Positions 1 through 7,696 of a stretch of 64,000 nt of DNA are shown here, one piece after another. A program made the position numbers and the translations under genes. The DNA comes from Myroides sp. 1354 (lineage in GTDB: Bacteria > Bacteroidota > Bacteroidia > Flavobacteriales > Flavobacteriaceae): positions 121,579-185,578 of the forward strand of contig NZ_JACAGN010000006.1 in assembly GCF_030324495.1 (NCBI RefSeq), given 5' to 3'. The notes beneath the pieces are model-generated. The model ran no database searches and was not told where the DNA came from. It saw only the letters and a program-made list of their open reading frames with translations. Within the stretch, counting starts at the first letter, position 1, and each line of letters starts with the position of its first letter.

Positions 1-1
1 A

Positions 2-166
2 ATAAAAAAAATAGATTTCGATGATCTAGAAAATGAGGTATTCGATATTATAGCAGACCATAATTATTTAATAAATGTCTTTCCTGTAAAAGATAGAACA
101 GGTTTTGTTGTAGATTTAGAAGAGTTTGCTAATGATTTGAAAGAAGAGTTAGAGAATTACTCATAG
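2..166 (+). CDS. C-terminal end of a hypothetical protein (5' truncated)
   Basis: An open frame runs from the window edge to a TAG at 164-166 and encodes about 54 residues ending in ELENYS. The segment is acidic (many Asp and Glu) and has no recognisable motif. It is probably the tail of a small soluble protein, perhaps an immunity protein, because an Rhs cassette hairpin repeat follows about 120 bases later. That role is inferred from position only. Confidence 0.5.
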   Translation: MKKIDFDDLENEVFDIIADHNYLINVFPVKDRTGFVVDLEEFANDLKEELENYS

Positions 167-283
167 CAAGTTTAGCCTATGTATAGAATATTATCTTAGT
201 TGGTTTGACCCTAATCGCACAGATTTAACTTCGTTCAATTCGGCTGAATCCTCGAGTGCAATCCGTGTGTTAATTACATAATT

Positions 284-321
284 AACCCCAACCTTCCAAA
301 AACGGATTGTTGGGGTTTTTT
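284..321 (+). terminator. Hairpin with T-run, first copy of cassette-end repeat
   Basis: AACCCCAAC (284-292) pairs with GTTGGGGTT (309-317), with a T-run behind it. The loop contains CTTCCAAAAACGGATT. Related sequences recur at 2451, 3392, 9092 and 10381, each just after a small gene of the Rhs region. This makes it both a terminator candidate and a marker of cassette ends. Confidence 0.65.
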
Positions 322-403
322 CCTTCGGTTCCCTCAGGATGACAGTTGCACTCAGTATGACAATTAGAAAAGACGTGTGTTGTTAGAGTAATCAATGCAG
401 TAT

Positions 404-668
404 AAAAGAAACACCCTACCACCGTTACACCATTAAAAAAAGGCTTCGACTTTAACCAACGACAATGGTAAAGTGTTTCAAAAGATAAAGTACAGCCAAG
501 ATGACAAAAAAGCAACAGCGGTATAGTAAAAGTAGTAGTTGGGTTTTAGTCCTTTGTTTGCTATAAAGGAGATTAATTCCAACGTACACTACAATTTAAA
601 GGCGTACAATTGATTTAAAAAGTGTTTTGCAGTAAGTGATCCATTGTAATAAAATTAAATGGTTGTAG
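404..668. repeat. Direct repeat copy A of Rhs-region spacer
   Basis: This stretch, with the preceding hairpin, closely matches 2451-2823. Shared blocks are the one around 'accctaccaccgttacacc' and the one around 'caattgatttaaaaagtgtt'. A shorter third copy lies at 3455-3573. No coding function is evident. One frame reads ETPY(H/Y)RYTIKK before a stop, so it may be debris of an older rhs-associated gene. Apart from this repeat I see nothing in 167-936. Confidence 0.7.
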
Positions 669-936
669 CAATGTATTTTAAAAGTAGTTTATCGTCAGTG
701 GAGTAGTAAAGAGGAACGAAGTGAGTCGAAGGCTACGACAGTGAGAATAAACAATGTGGTTTGAAATACTGCTTTTTTACTTTGAAAGAAAAGACTACAA
801 TTGCAAAGTACAAAAACAGCCAAATGAAAATAAAAAGATTGTATGCATTTATTTTTACAACATAGTAATTGATTCATTAAAACAAAGTAAATCGATTGTA
901 CGAAGGATTTATTGCCTTAAAAATAAAAGTATACTA

Positions 937-1229
937 TTTTTAGGAAGTTCTTCTTACCTTACAGACATCAATGGAGTGCCAACGCATTACTATGGGTACC
1001 TACCGTTTACCTCATTGATGCTTCTATTTGTTTTGGTATTCGGTGCACTTCGTGAGGAGAACTGATGGTGGTTTACAACAACAGTAATTATGATAATGTG
1101 TATAAATTCAATGATTTAGGAGATTAAAGCGAGTAGCTTTAGTTGAACAAACCGCACGTAGTGCAGAGTTAGACCCACAAATCGACGAAGGAGATTCCCG
1201 AGGCCAAAAAAAAAATAAGGAGGAGGTAA
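937..1229 (+). pseudogene. Degraded Rhs core remnant
   Basis: Frames in this stretch read SSSYLTDINGVPTHYYGYLPF and then, in another frame, NSNYDNVYKFNDLG. Both resemble successive parts of the conserved Rhs/YD-repeat core that normally precede YYYGARYYDPT. Frameshifts and stops (for example TAA at 1227-1229) separate them from the next tip. No intact start or full-length rhs gene lies in the window, so this is a decayed core that once led into the 1272 tip. Confidence 0.6.
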
Positions 1230-1271
1230 ACAGGTTCCTATTACTATGGTGCGCGTTATTACGATCCGACG

Positions 1272-2036
1272 ATGAGTGTGTTTTTGAGTGTGGACCCGTT
1301 GGCGGAACAGTTTGTTGGTTGGACACCGTACCATTATGTGCATAATAACCCAATTAATTTGATTGACCCAACGGGGATGAGTACGGAGGAAAGTGATCAT
1401 TGGGTTGAAAAACAGAATGGCACTATTTACTGGGATGAGAAAGCAACTTCCAAAGAAACAACCAGTGTGGGAGAAAAATATTTAGGAAAGAATGTATTAG
1501 TTGCAACTCATGATAGAAGTCAGGGTGTCAATGAACCACTTAATACAGCACAATTTGATTTATACTTAGAAAGTAATAAAGAGGGACCATCAGCAACAAT
1601 AATGGGGAATACAGTTCCTTCAGATGTTGATAAGTCGGGTACTTTGGCAGAAGGCTTATATAGTGCTAAATTTGGACATAGAAATGCCTCAAGATATCAA
1701 AATGAATTGGCTATAAGAATTTATAATTTAGATGGATCAGATGGATTGCCTACAGTAAATGGTAATCCAAATCCATCGAGTAATGGAAAAACATTAACAG
1801 GTGTTTTATTTCATATGGGAAATAATAGTCAAACATCATTGTTTGATACGAGTGGAAATGCCTATAGTGCAGGATGTCAGACAAGTGGTAATTTTAAAGG
1901 GTCTAGAGAATTACATAATAAGTTTATGGAAGTTGTAGGAAAAACATTTAAAGGGAATTACTATTTACGACCTAATCCAAACTTTGTTCATCCTATTAAT
2001 GTACCTTTAACATCAGAATTTAACGGAATAAAATAA
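1272..2036 (+). CDS. Orphan Rhs tip with L,D-transpeptidase-like C-terminal toxin
   Basis: Residues 1-36 are an Rhs core end (SVDPLAEQ ... NNPINLIDPTG). The same frame is open upstream through YYYGARYYDPT to a stop at 1227, so the ATG at 1272 is only the first available start. The rest is a variable toxin domain. Residues 175-205 hold His181 and the motif YSAGC (Ser199, Cys202), the His ... S-x-G-C layout of L,D-transpeptidase-fold enzymes that act on peptidoglycan cross-links. The fold assignment is inferred from motif and spacing. The next gene, 7 bases on, encodes an exported protein, as expected if the toxin acts in the periplasm. The cassette may be silent until it recombines onto an active rhs gene. 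Confidence 0.65.
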   Translation: MSVFLSVDPLAEQFVGWTPYHYVHNNPINLIDPTGMSTEESDHWVEKQNGTIYWDEKATSKETTSVGEKYLGKNVLVATHDRSQGVNEPLNTAQFDLYLESNKEGPSATIMGNTVPSDVDKSGTLAEGLYSAKFGHRNASRYQNELAIRIYNLDGSDGLPTVNGNPNPSSNGKTLTGVLFHMGNNSQTSLFDTSGNAYSAGCQTSGNFKGSRELHNKFMEVVGKTFKGNYYLRPNPNFVHPINVPLTSEFNGIK

Positions 2037-2043
2037 TTTAGTT

Positions 2044-2442
2044 ATGAAAAAAATATATATACTAATAATAGCTTTTTTTTACGCAATAGCTTGTTTTTCC
2101 CAAATGAAGGGAAAAATTAATTTAGCAGGTACAAAATGGGAATGTAAAATAGAAAAAGATTGTGTTAATGTTTATAAATTTCTTACTGATACTACTTTTG
2201 AGTTTTACAGCTGTGAAATGGAAGAAACTTATTATGGAGAATATTACTTTGAAAATAATTTTTTAATGATTTATGAAAAAGGGTCATACGAACCATCGGA
2301 TTATTATGAACAAAAATTGTTTAAAGTTTGTATAAAAGATAATTATTTACAGCGGTTATCTTTAAGCTATATGGAGAAAGGTAAATGGGTGAAATCAAAA
2401 TTTGTATTTGATGATACCTATAAATATATGAAAGTAAAATAG
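2044..2442 (+). CDS. Secreted immunity protein candidate
   Basis: 132 residues with a clear signal peptide (MKKIYILIIAFFYAIACFSQ), predicting export to the periplasm. The mature part is rich in aromatic and acidic residues (FEFYSCEMEETYYG, GSYEPSDYYEQ) and matches no family I can name. It starts 7 bases after the L,D-transpeptidase-like toxin tip, and a cassette-end hairpin follows directly. A close paralogue lies at 5114-5506 without a toxin. An immunity role is inferred from position, export and duplication. Confidence 0.6.
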   Translation: MKKIYILIIAFFYAIACFSQMKGKINLAGTKWECKIEKDCVNVYKFLTDTTFEFYSCEMEETYYGEYYFENNFLMIYEKGSYEPSDYYEQKLFKVCIKDNYLQRLSLSYMEKGKWVKSKFVFDDTYKYMKVK

Positions 2443-2450
2443 TTTTAACA

Positions 2451-2490
2451 CCACCCCAACCTTCCAAAACGGATCAAAGGGGTTTTGTTA
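2451..2490 (+). terminator. Cassette-end hairpin, copy 2
   Basis: CCACCCCAACCTT and AAAGGGGTTTTG can pair across CCAAAACGGATC. The hairpin begins 8 bases after the immunity gene stop and is followed by T-rich sequence. It is closely related to the copies at 284, 3392, 9092 and 10381. Confidence 0.6.
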
Positions 2491-2512
2491 TTTAGGGGGG
2501 GATTGTTTGACA

Positions 2513-2823
2513 GAAAAAGAAACACCCTACTACCGTTACACCATTAAAAAAGGCATCGACTTTAACCAACGATAATGGTAGAAGTGTTTCAAAAGATAAA
2601 GTACAGCCGAAGATGAGAAAAAAAGCAACAGTGGTGTAGTAAAAAGTGTAGTTGGGTTTTGGGCAATTACTTCACTACGTTCAGTATGACAAAAGGGGAA
2701 ATGCTTTTTTAGCGCTATAATAGCAAACAATTACAACGTAGACTACAATTTAAAGGCGTACAATTGATTTAAAAAGTGTTTTGCAGTACATAATCCATTG
2801 CAATAAAATAAAAAGTTGTAGTG
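2513..2823. repeat. Direct repeat copy B of Rhs-region spacer
   Basis: This is a near copy of 404-668, including the 'accgttacaccattaaaaaa' block and the 'tttaaaggcgtacaattgat' block. Together with the preceding hairpin it makes a direct duplication of roughly 370 bp. Such long direct repeats between cassettes are natural substrates for homologous recombination. Confidence 0.7.
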
Positions 2824-2996
2824 ATCCTACTAAGGATTATGGGAATAAGACAAAAATTGATAGCAATGGAATAGAAAGACATGGTTATGATCAGTATATT
2901 GATAAAAGTATGCCATCTGATCCTAATTCAGGAACGATGCGTTTAAATAATAATTCACCAAATAAAAATCCTGAAATAATGCCTAAAAATTGGTAA
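2781..2996 (+). pseudogene. C-terminal fragment of an Rhs toxin
   Basis: The open frame encodes 71 residues. The first part comes from the spacer repeat, and from about 2818 it reads SCSDPTKDYGNKTKIDSNG and continues to a stop at 2996. No Rhs tip precedes it. It is followed 14 bases later by an exported small protein, so it looks like the last third of a toxin domain left beside its immunity gene after the rest was lost. The original activity cannot be read from the fragment. Confidence 0.45.
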
Positions 2997-3010
2997 AAAA
3001 CTAGTATGTT

Positions 3011-3379
3011 ATGAAGACTATTTATTTAATATTGTTCTTATTTCCATTATATATTTTTGGACAAGAAGACAAACATGAAGAATTAAGATTAAAAAGGCAT
3101 CCATTACCTCAAACAGAAGTTGTAAAAAAGTATTTATTTGATATCCTACAAGATGAAACACTCGTAGATGGTATAGCAATGAAAATTTTCTTTTTTCAAT
3201 ACGATGATAAAACAATAGACAATATTAAAAGAAAAACGATCAAATTATATGACGATATAAATGTTTGGGAGGTGCGTTATTTTTTAGGTAATGAGGATGA
3301 TGATACTATTCACGCTATTTATTTTATTCGTTTTAATAAAAATACAGTAGAAGTTATTGATAATTGGATTGAAAATTAA
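3011..3379 (+). CDS. Secreted immunity protein candidate
   Basis: 122 residues with an N-terminal signal peptide (MKTIYLILFLFPLYIFGQ). The mature part is acidic with a C-terminal FIRFNKNTVEVIDNW. I do not recognise the family. It sits directly behind a toxin fragment and ahead of a cassette-end hairpin, the same order as the 1272/2044 pair, which suggests a periplasmic immunity protein whose toxin is now broken. Confidence 0.55.
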   Translation: MKTIYLILFLFPLYIFGQEDKHEELRLKRHPLPQTEVVKKYLFDILQDETLVDGIAMKIFFFQYDDKTIDNIKRKTIKLYDDINVWEVRYFLGNEDDDTIHAIYFIRFNKNTVEVIDNWIEN

Positions 3380-3391
3380 TTTACAGTAAAT

Positions 3392-3437
3392 ACCCACCCC
3401 AATCTTCCAAAACGGATCAAAGGGGTGGTGTTATTTT
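3392..3437 (+). terminator. Cassette-end hairpin, copy 3
   Basis: ACCCACCCCAATCTTCC pairs imperfectly with AAAGGGGTGGTG, followed by TTATTTT. It lies 13 bases after the preceding immunity-like gene and is related to the hairpins at 284, 2451, 9092 and 10381. Confidence 0.55.
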
Positions 3438-3454
3438 AGGGGGGATTGTTTGGC

Positions 3455-3573
3455 AGAAAAAGAAACATCCTACCACCGTTACACCATTAAAAAAGGCATC
3501 GACTATCCAACGACAATGGTAGAAGTGTTTCAAAAGGTAAAGTACAGCCGAAGACTACAAAAAAGCAACAGCG
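3455..3573. repeat. Spacer repeat copy C (short)
   Basis: This third copy of the spacer block begins 'agaaacatcctaccaccgtt' and ends near 'aaaaagcaacagcg'. It lacks the second half present in copies A and B and joins directly to the leader repeat of the next Rhs tip. Confidence 0.65.
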
Positions 3574-3578
3574 AATTT

Positions 3579-3693
3579 AGTTGACAGTTTACCATTAACG
3601 GTTAACGGAATGATACTCAATAGAAAGAGAATTAAAACAGTAAACAGCAAACCGTCTACCGTAAACTAAATTGCGCATTATTACGATCCGACG
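3579..3693. repeat. Leader repeat before Rhs tip (copy 1)
   Basis: The sequence from 'agttgacagtttacc' to 'ccgtaaactaaattgcgc' recurs before the tips at 9216 and 10533. It contains overlapping inverted segments (ttaacggttaacgg, and gtaaac against gtttac) and an in-frame TAA just before the Rhs reading frame, so it cannot supply the missing core. Confidence 0.65.
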
Positions 3694-3894
3694 ATGAGTG
3701 TGTTTTTGAGTGTGGATCCGTTGGCGGAACAAACTATGGAACCGTATTCGTATGTTGGAAATAATCCTATACGCTATACAGATTCTACAGGAAAGAAGAA
3801 GAATATTCAAGAGCTAATAAAAGATAATAATGATAGCAATATTAATCCCATTTCAGTCAGTAGGAGATTTTGTGTTAAAGTCAAATATAGATAA
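3694..3894 (+). pseudogene. Orphan Rhs tip without toxin domain
   Basis: The frame reads the Rhs tip (SVDPLAEQTMEPYSYVGNNP ... DSTGKKK) and then about 30 unrelated residues before stopping. The first 35 residues match the 9216 tip almost exactly. After GKKK the frame runs into the start of an immunity-like gene at 3830, as if a deletion had removed the whole toxin domain and fused the tip to its immunity gene. Confidence 0.55.
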
Positions 3895-4258
3895 TTATAT
3901 AAAGGAATATTCATTTTGTATAAGAGATTATTCATCTGATTTAGCAACACCAGCTGCCCATTATTCAGTTGACTATCCTCGAATGGCGTTGTTTGTTGAA
4001 AATAATTTAATAGAGGAAGTCGCCTGTTATGAAGAATTGTTGTATAAAGGAAGAAATTTAATTGGAATGAAAATTGAGGAGTTTATTTCACATACAGGAG
4101 AAAATTTTGTAGGAGAAATAGATTGTTTAGATTTTGAAGATGATGGCCTACCTCAGTATGTGTATGAATTTGAGTCTATCGGATTACAAGTATGGGTAAA
4201 AGGAAGAAAAGGTAATATTTTAACTATAATTGCTTCTTCCAAGTATAAAGAAAATTAA
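3830..4258 (+). CDS. Immunity-like protein of an Rhs cassette
   Basis: 142 residues, no signal peptide, so probably cytoplasmic. It overlaps the end of the preceding tip in another frame. Residues 4-15 (ILIPFQSVGDFV) and the segment LYKGRNLIGMKIEEF followed by YEFESIGLQVWV resemble small acidic proteins often encoded next to Rhs and other polymorphic toxins. This is recalled similarity, not a search result. The partner toxin domain is missing. The start is chosen because the IPFQSVG segment looks like the usual N-terminus of such proteins. Confidence 0.5.
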   Translation: MIAILIPFQSVGDFVLKSNIDNYIKEYSFCIRDYSSDLATPAAHYSVDYPRMALFVENNLIEEVACYEELLYKGRNLIGMKIEEFISHTGENFVGEIDCLDFEDDGLPQYVYEFESIGLQVWVKGRKGNILTIIASSKYKEN

Positions 4259-4579
4259 GACGAGTATTTTATTTGTTCCTTGAGTTAGAAAAGCTTTTGA
4301 TTAATTTGATAAAAGTAAAAGGACTGAATTTTATATAAATATGAAAATGAGTCCATTAAATCAGTATCAAGTACTAAATAGAGCTAAAGTCGATCTTAAA
4401 ATAATAGGTGGGGTAGTATAGATTTATATATTACCTTTTTTTGTTTTTTTTTAGTGAAGAAATCTTGTCAGTAAAAAATAAATGTTAATTTTTTTAAGAA
4501 ATAGTGCTATCTTTCAATACTAAAAAGGAAGTTGATTTTCTTCAATAAGAGTAATTTATAGATTTAAAATAATAAGGAT
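4259..4579. other. Intergenic stretch, no convincing gene
   Basis: AT-rich DNA. The only small frame with a start is 4341-4421 (26 codons, beginning MKMSPLNQYQ), with no supporting features. The last bases before 4580 probably hold the promoter of the following lipoprotein gene, but I cannot place it. Confidence 0.4.
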
Positions 4580-5101
4580 TTGAAAAGTAATAGGATATTG
4601 ATTTTAGTGCTTGTCTATCTTTTGGGAATGGGGTGTAGTCAAATGAAAAAACAAGAGAAATTGGTTCAGGAGGTTGAATATCAGTTGCTAGATACCATTG
4701 GTAGAGTGAAAAAAATAGAAGAATATAAACACGAGATAGAATCTTTCAAAGAGAAATGGAAAATGAGTGAACGCGATAGTTTTGAATCTGCAGAAGGGGG
4801 GGAAATAAGGTGCTTTTATATAGAAAAAGATACAGTAAAAAAAGAAATAGATTATTATGGTGAAATGGGAAGAAAGCATCTTGTACTCTACCAAAAAAAT
4901 GGTTTACCCGTGTTGATGGAAGAGAAGATTTTTGTATATGAGGAACCTTTGGGAATAAACCAAACCACGGCCCTTAGCGACAGTTTAGTTCAGCAGTTTT
5001 ATTTTGATAAACAGAACTTGATCTATTGGTTGAAAAATGGTCAGCACGTTCATTCTTCGAGTTATAAAGAGAAGGAAGAAGAATTATTAGTTTTTTTTTA
5101 A
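4580..5101 (+). CDS. Lipoprotein of unknown function
   Basis: 173 residues starting at TTG, with a short basic start, a hydrophobic stretch and a lipobox ending in GMGC, which predicts lipid anchoring at residue 19. The mature part is highly charged (KKQEKLVQEVEYQ) and probably partly helical. No known family is recognised. It precedes, with 12 bases between, the orphan immunity copy at 5114, so the two may be co-transcribed. It may itself be an immunity protein for a lost toxin; this is inference. Confidence 0.55.
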   Translation: MKSNRILILVLVYLLGMGCSQMKKQEKLVQEVEYQLLDTIGRVKKIEEYKHEIESFKEKWKMSERDSFESAEGGEIRCFYIEKDTVKKEIDYYGEMGRKHLVLYQKNGLPVLMEEKIFVYEEPLGINQTTALSDSLVQQFYFDKQNLIYWLKNGQHVHSSSYKEKEEELLVFF

Positions 5102-5113
5102 GCGCAATTGAAA

Positions 5114-5506
5114 ATGAAAATAAAGGGTTTAATGCTGTGTTTGTTTACGATAAATAGCCTAGCTCAAGAATTTAAACACGATTTAGAAGGAACAAAATGG
5201 CAGTGTGTTATAGAGGAGAATTGTGTGAACCAATATCGTTTTGTCACAGTGGATACATTTGAATTTTACAGCTGTGAAATGGAAGAAACGTATTACGGTA
5301 CATACTATTTTGAGGATAATTTTTTAATGATTTACGAAAAAGGTTCCTATGAAGAATCAGATGATTATTATGAACAAAAATTATTTAAAACGGTGATTGA
5401 AGATAATTATTTAAAACACTTAACATTAAATTATTTAGAAAAGGGTAAATGGGTGAAATCAAAATTTGTATTGGAGGATAAATATAAATATTATAAAGTA
5501 AAATAG
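5114..5506 (+). CDS. Orphan paralogue of the 2044 immunity candidate
   Basis: 130 residues from the ATG at 5114 (an in-frame TTG at 5108 is the alternative). It has a signal peptide ending near NSLAQ. The mature part aligns over its full length with the protein at 2044-2442: GTKW, FEFYSCEMEETYYG, YYFE-NFLMIYEKGSYE, EKGKWVKSKFV. No toxin tip lies beside it. This pattern of a duplicated immunity gene kept alone is known for polymorphic toxin loci, where orphan immunity genes protect against kin toxins. Confidence 0.6.
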   Translation: MKIKGLMLCLFTINSLAQEFKHDLEGTKWQCVIEENCVNQYRFVTVDTFEFYSCEMEETYYGTYYFEDNFLMIYEKGSYEESDDYYEQKLFKTVIEDNYLKHLTLNYLEKGKWVKSKFVLEDKYKYYKVK

Positions 5507-5566
5507 GCAGTTTATGGCTATTTTCATAATTTAAATAAGGTTTAAAGGATTGTAGTATTTGCTCAA

Positions 5567-6229
5567 ATGATTAGTAGAGGTAGTCGGATAAAATCAAACT
5601 TGAAGTTTCTCCTTTTTGGGATTGGTTGTGGTGTAATGCTGTCTTCTTGTTGGACAACAGAAGGGAATTCAAAAGGAAGTTCTCTCGATGTGAGCAAGAC
5701 AAAAAAGATAGATTCTATCGCTGTTGTTCGTGCCGTTCATTTCGTGCCAGATACACTTGTAAATAACCGTTTAGCGTTAAGGGATTTCAATAGCATAGTT
5801 CAAGGAATGCCTCAAAGTAAGAACCAAAACGCAGTAGAAAAACTGAGAGAAAGTCCTGTTTTTGTTTTTGTCAATCAAGATACTACAAGTTATTTACTTG
5901 CTTATCAATACGAGGGAACTACCTCCTATGCTTTCGATTGTTTTGAAATTGGATATACAAAGGACTTAGAACAAACAAAAGAAATTTTAAAAGTAGACGA
6001 GATGTTTTTTGTACTAGGTAGTGGTTTAAAATTGGGATTATCTCTAGTAGAATTAATTAAAATTAAAGGAAATAGGTATGATCAAGAAGGAAATCAAATC
6101 ACGTATCGAATCGATGATTATCGTCAATCTCCTTTTTTAAAACGATACAATATGCCTGCTTATTTTTTAACCTGTACACTTACTGATAATGTCATCACAA
6201 AAATAAAATTCGGATTTGAGCAACCTTGA
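5567..6229 (+). CDS. Lipoprotein of unknown function
   Basis: 220 residues with a long basic N-region (MISRGSRIKSNLK), a hydrophobic segment and a lipobox ending in LSSC at about residue 28. The mature part includes TTSYLLAYQYEGTTSYAFDCFEIGY and ends in a hydrophilic tail. No family recognised. It belongs to a run of same-strand lipoproteins between two Rhs tips; spacing of 40-60 bases is compatible with an operon. Confidence 0.55.
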   Translation: MISRGSRIKSNLKFLLFGIGCGVMLSSCWTTEGNSKGSSLDVSKTKKIDSIAVVRAVHFVPDTLVNNRLALRDFNSIVQGMPQSKNQNAVEKLRESPVFVFVNQDTTSYLLAYQYEGTTSYAFDCFEIGYTKDLEQTKEILKVDEMFFVLGSGLKLGLSLVELIKIKGNRYDQEGNQITYRIDDYRQSPFLKRYNMPAYFLTCTLTDNVITKIKFGFEQP

Positions 6230-6266
6230 TTGACAAGTTTGTTTGATGTAAATAAAAAGAGTAATC

Positions 6267-6998
6267 GTGAAATCTATACTTATAGTTGTTTGTCTGTGTT
6301 TGTTAATGGGTTGTAAATCAACGAAGATAATGGATATCAAAGCATGTCGTGATTTTGAAGAACGATATAAGAAAATTCAAAATTATCACAGAGGGAAAAG
6401 TAGTTTACAAATGGATGAAATTACCAAAATGGTTCGGTTGACGGGAATTGAAGTTGACCATAATTTTTCAATTGATATAGATTATTACTTGACGAAAAGG
6501 AACTTAAAAGATTGGAAAAAATGGTATCAACGGAATAAACAGCGGTTATCTTGGGAAGAGGAAACACAACGTATAAAACTCCTAAGTGAGCCAAAAGATG
6601 AGTTAGTTGAAATAGAGGTTTTAGCAAGTTCCCATACAAAGAAAAAAGAATTATTTTCTTCAGCTTATGTGTTTCTAATCATTGATATGCATATAACAGA
6701 AATTAACCCTAAGAACGGATATTATCACCTGAGGGGAGTGAATGGAAAAGATACATTGGATTTAATCACACCAAGACTTTCCGTTTTAGTAAGAGAAAAA
6801 AAGAAGAGGAGATGGAGAGAAATAAAGGTGAATGAGGTATATGAGTTTGATCTATTAGCAATATATAAACCGCGTGACTTTGGAGGGTTACTTCAGCCCA
6901 ATGAAATTGAACTCCTGATTCAAGGTAATTATAGTTCAACAAAACATATGGGACCTAAATATTATCGAATTTTAAATCGATATGGCTATGAAAAGTAA
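6267..6998 (+). CDS. Lipoprotein of unknown function
   Basis: 243 residues from a GTG start. The first 20 residues (MKSILIVVCLCLLMGCKSTK) are a textbook lipoprotein signal with Cys16 as the lipidation site. The mature part is basic, with a KEKKKRRWREIKVNEVYEFDL stretch near residue 190 that looks like a beta-rich domain. No family recognised. Same strand and similar spacing as its lipoprotein neighbours. Confidence 0.55.
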   Translation: MKSILIVVCLCLLMGCKSTKIMDIKACRDFEERYKKIQNYHRGKSSLQMDEITKMVRLTGIEVDHNFSIDIDYYLTKRNLKDWKKWYQRNKQRLSWEEETQRIKLLSEPKDELVEIEVLASSHTKKKELFSSAYVFLIIDMHITEINPKNGYYHLRGVNGKDTLDLITPRLSVLVREKKKRRWREIKVNEVYEFDLLAIYKPRDFGGLLQPNEIELLIQGNYSSTKHMGPKYYRILNRYGYEK

Positions 6999-7128
6999 TC
7001 GTACTTCCAGTTTTAGCTGTCTTTAAATAAGATAGTTAATGTAGAAGTAAAACGATTGCTAGTTGTAGATGATGCAGTTGCTTGTGATTTAAAGTGAATT
7101 GCCGCTATTTTACCTGAATTAAATTGAG

Positions 7129-7653
7129 ATGATGAAACAAGTAAAGATGCGATATAGAATTTGGATCTATGTTTTAGGAATACTCCTTGCTATGTCCTGT
7201 CAAAGAAAGGCCTTTCAATCCGATATACTTCACATGTTGCATATAGAGGCAAAAGAAATAAAATTGCTAGACATTTATCATCAGTTTGGAGGATTGGGAG
7301 AGGGGTTTATATTAGAAGAATACAGCGTATCTCCAGAGGTCGTTACGGACTTTTTGTATCCAACAACTAAAATTTTACCTCGTAAAAATGAAACTCATTC
7401 ATGGCAAAAAATAGATTGGAAACAAGGACCTCCTAATGAATATTTAGAAGAGTTGTTTTTGCTTTGTTTAAGTTATGAAGATGGAAATGAAATAATAACT
7501 GAGAAGTTGAAGGAATTACGACAACTTGTAGAGTTCCCGTGGGTTTATTATGCCTTCTATTATTATCCTTCACTAGAAATGCCTGAATTAGCTCAAATGT
7601 TTATTTTGGATTCACGAACAAAAAAAATATACGCAATGGAGATTAGCATATAA
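7129..7653 (+). CDS. Lipoprotein of unknown function
   Basis: 174 residues. ATGs at 7129, 7132 and 7147 are all possible; a hydrophobic stretch then ends in the lipobox AMSC (Cys24 from the first start). The mature part contains EFPWVYYAFYYYPSLEMPELAQMFILDS, typical of a small beta-sheet domain whose last strands carry aromatic residues. No family recognised. It lies in the lipoprotein run of the Rhs region. Confidence 0.55.
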   Translation: MMKQVKMRYRIWIYVLGILLAMSCQRKAFQSDILHMLHIEAKEIKLLDIYHQFGGLGEGFILEEYSVSPEVVTDFLYPTTKILPRKNETHSWQKIDWKQGPPNEYLEELFLLCLSYEDGNEIITEKLKELRQLVEFPWVYYAFYYYPSLEMPELAQMFILDSRTKKIYAMEISI

Positions 7654-7696
7654 GGGTAGATATTGGAAATTAACAGCTAAGAAAAATCAAAAGCAC

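Noticed and set aside
282-515. Minus-strand frame across the spacer repeat with CHPEGTEG-like residues
   Set aside because: The words come from dispersed intergenic repeats and recur in copy B with different frames; no start context.
4341-4421. 26-codon frame in the gap before the 4580 lipoprotein
   Set aside because: Too short, no motif or conserved context.
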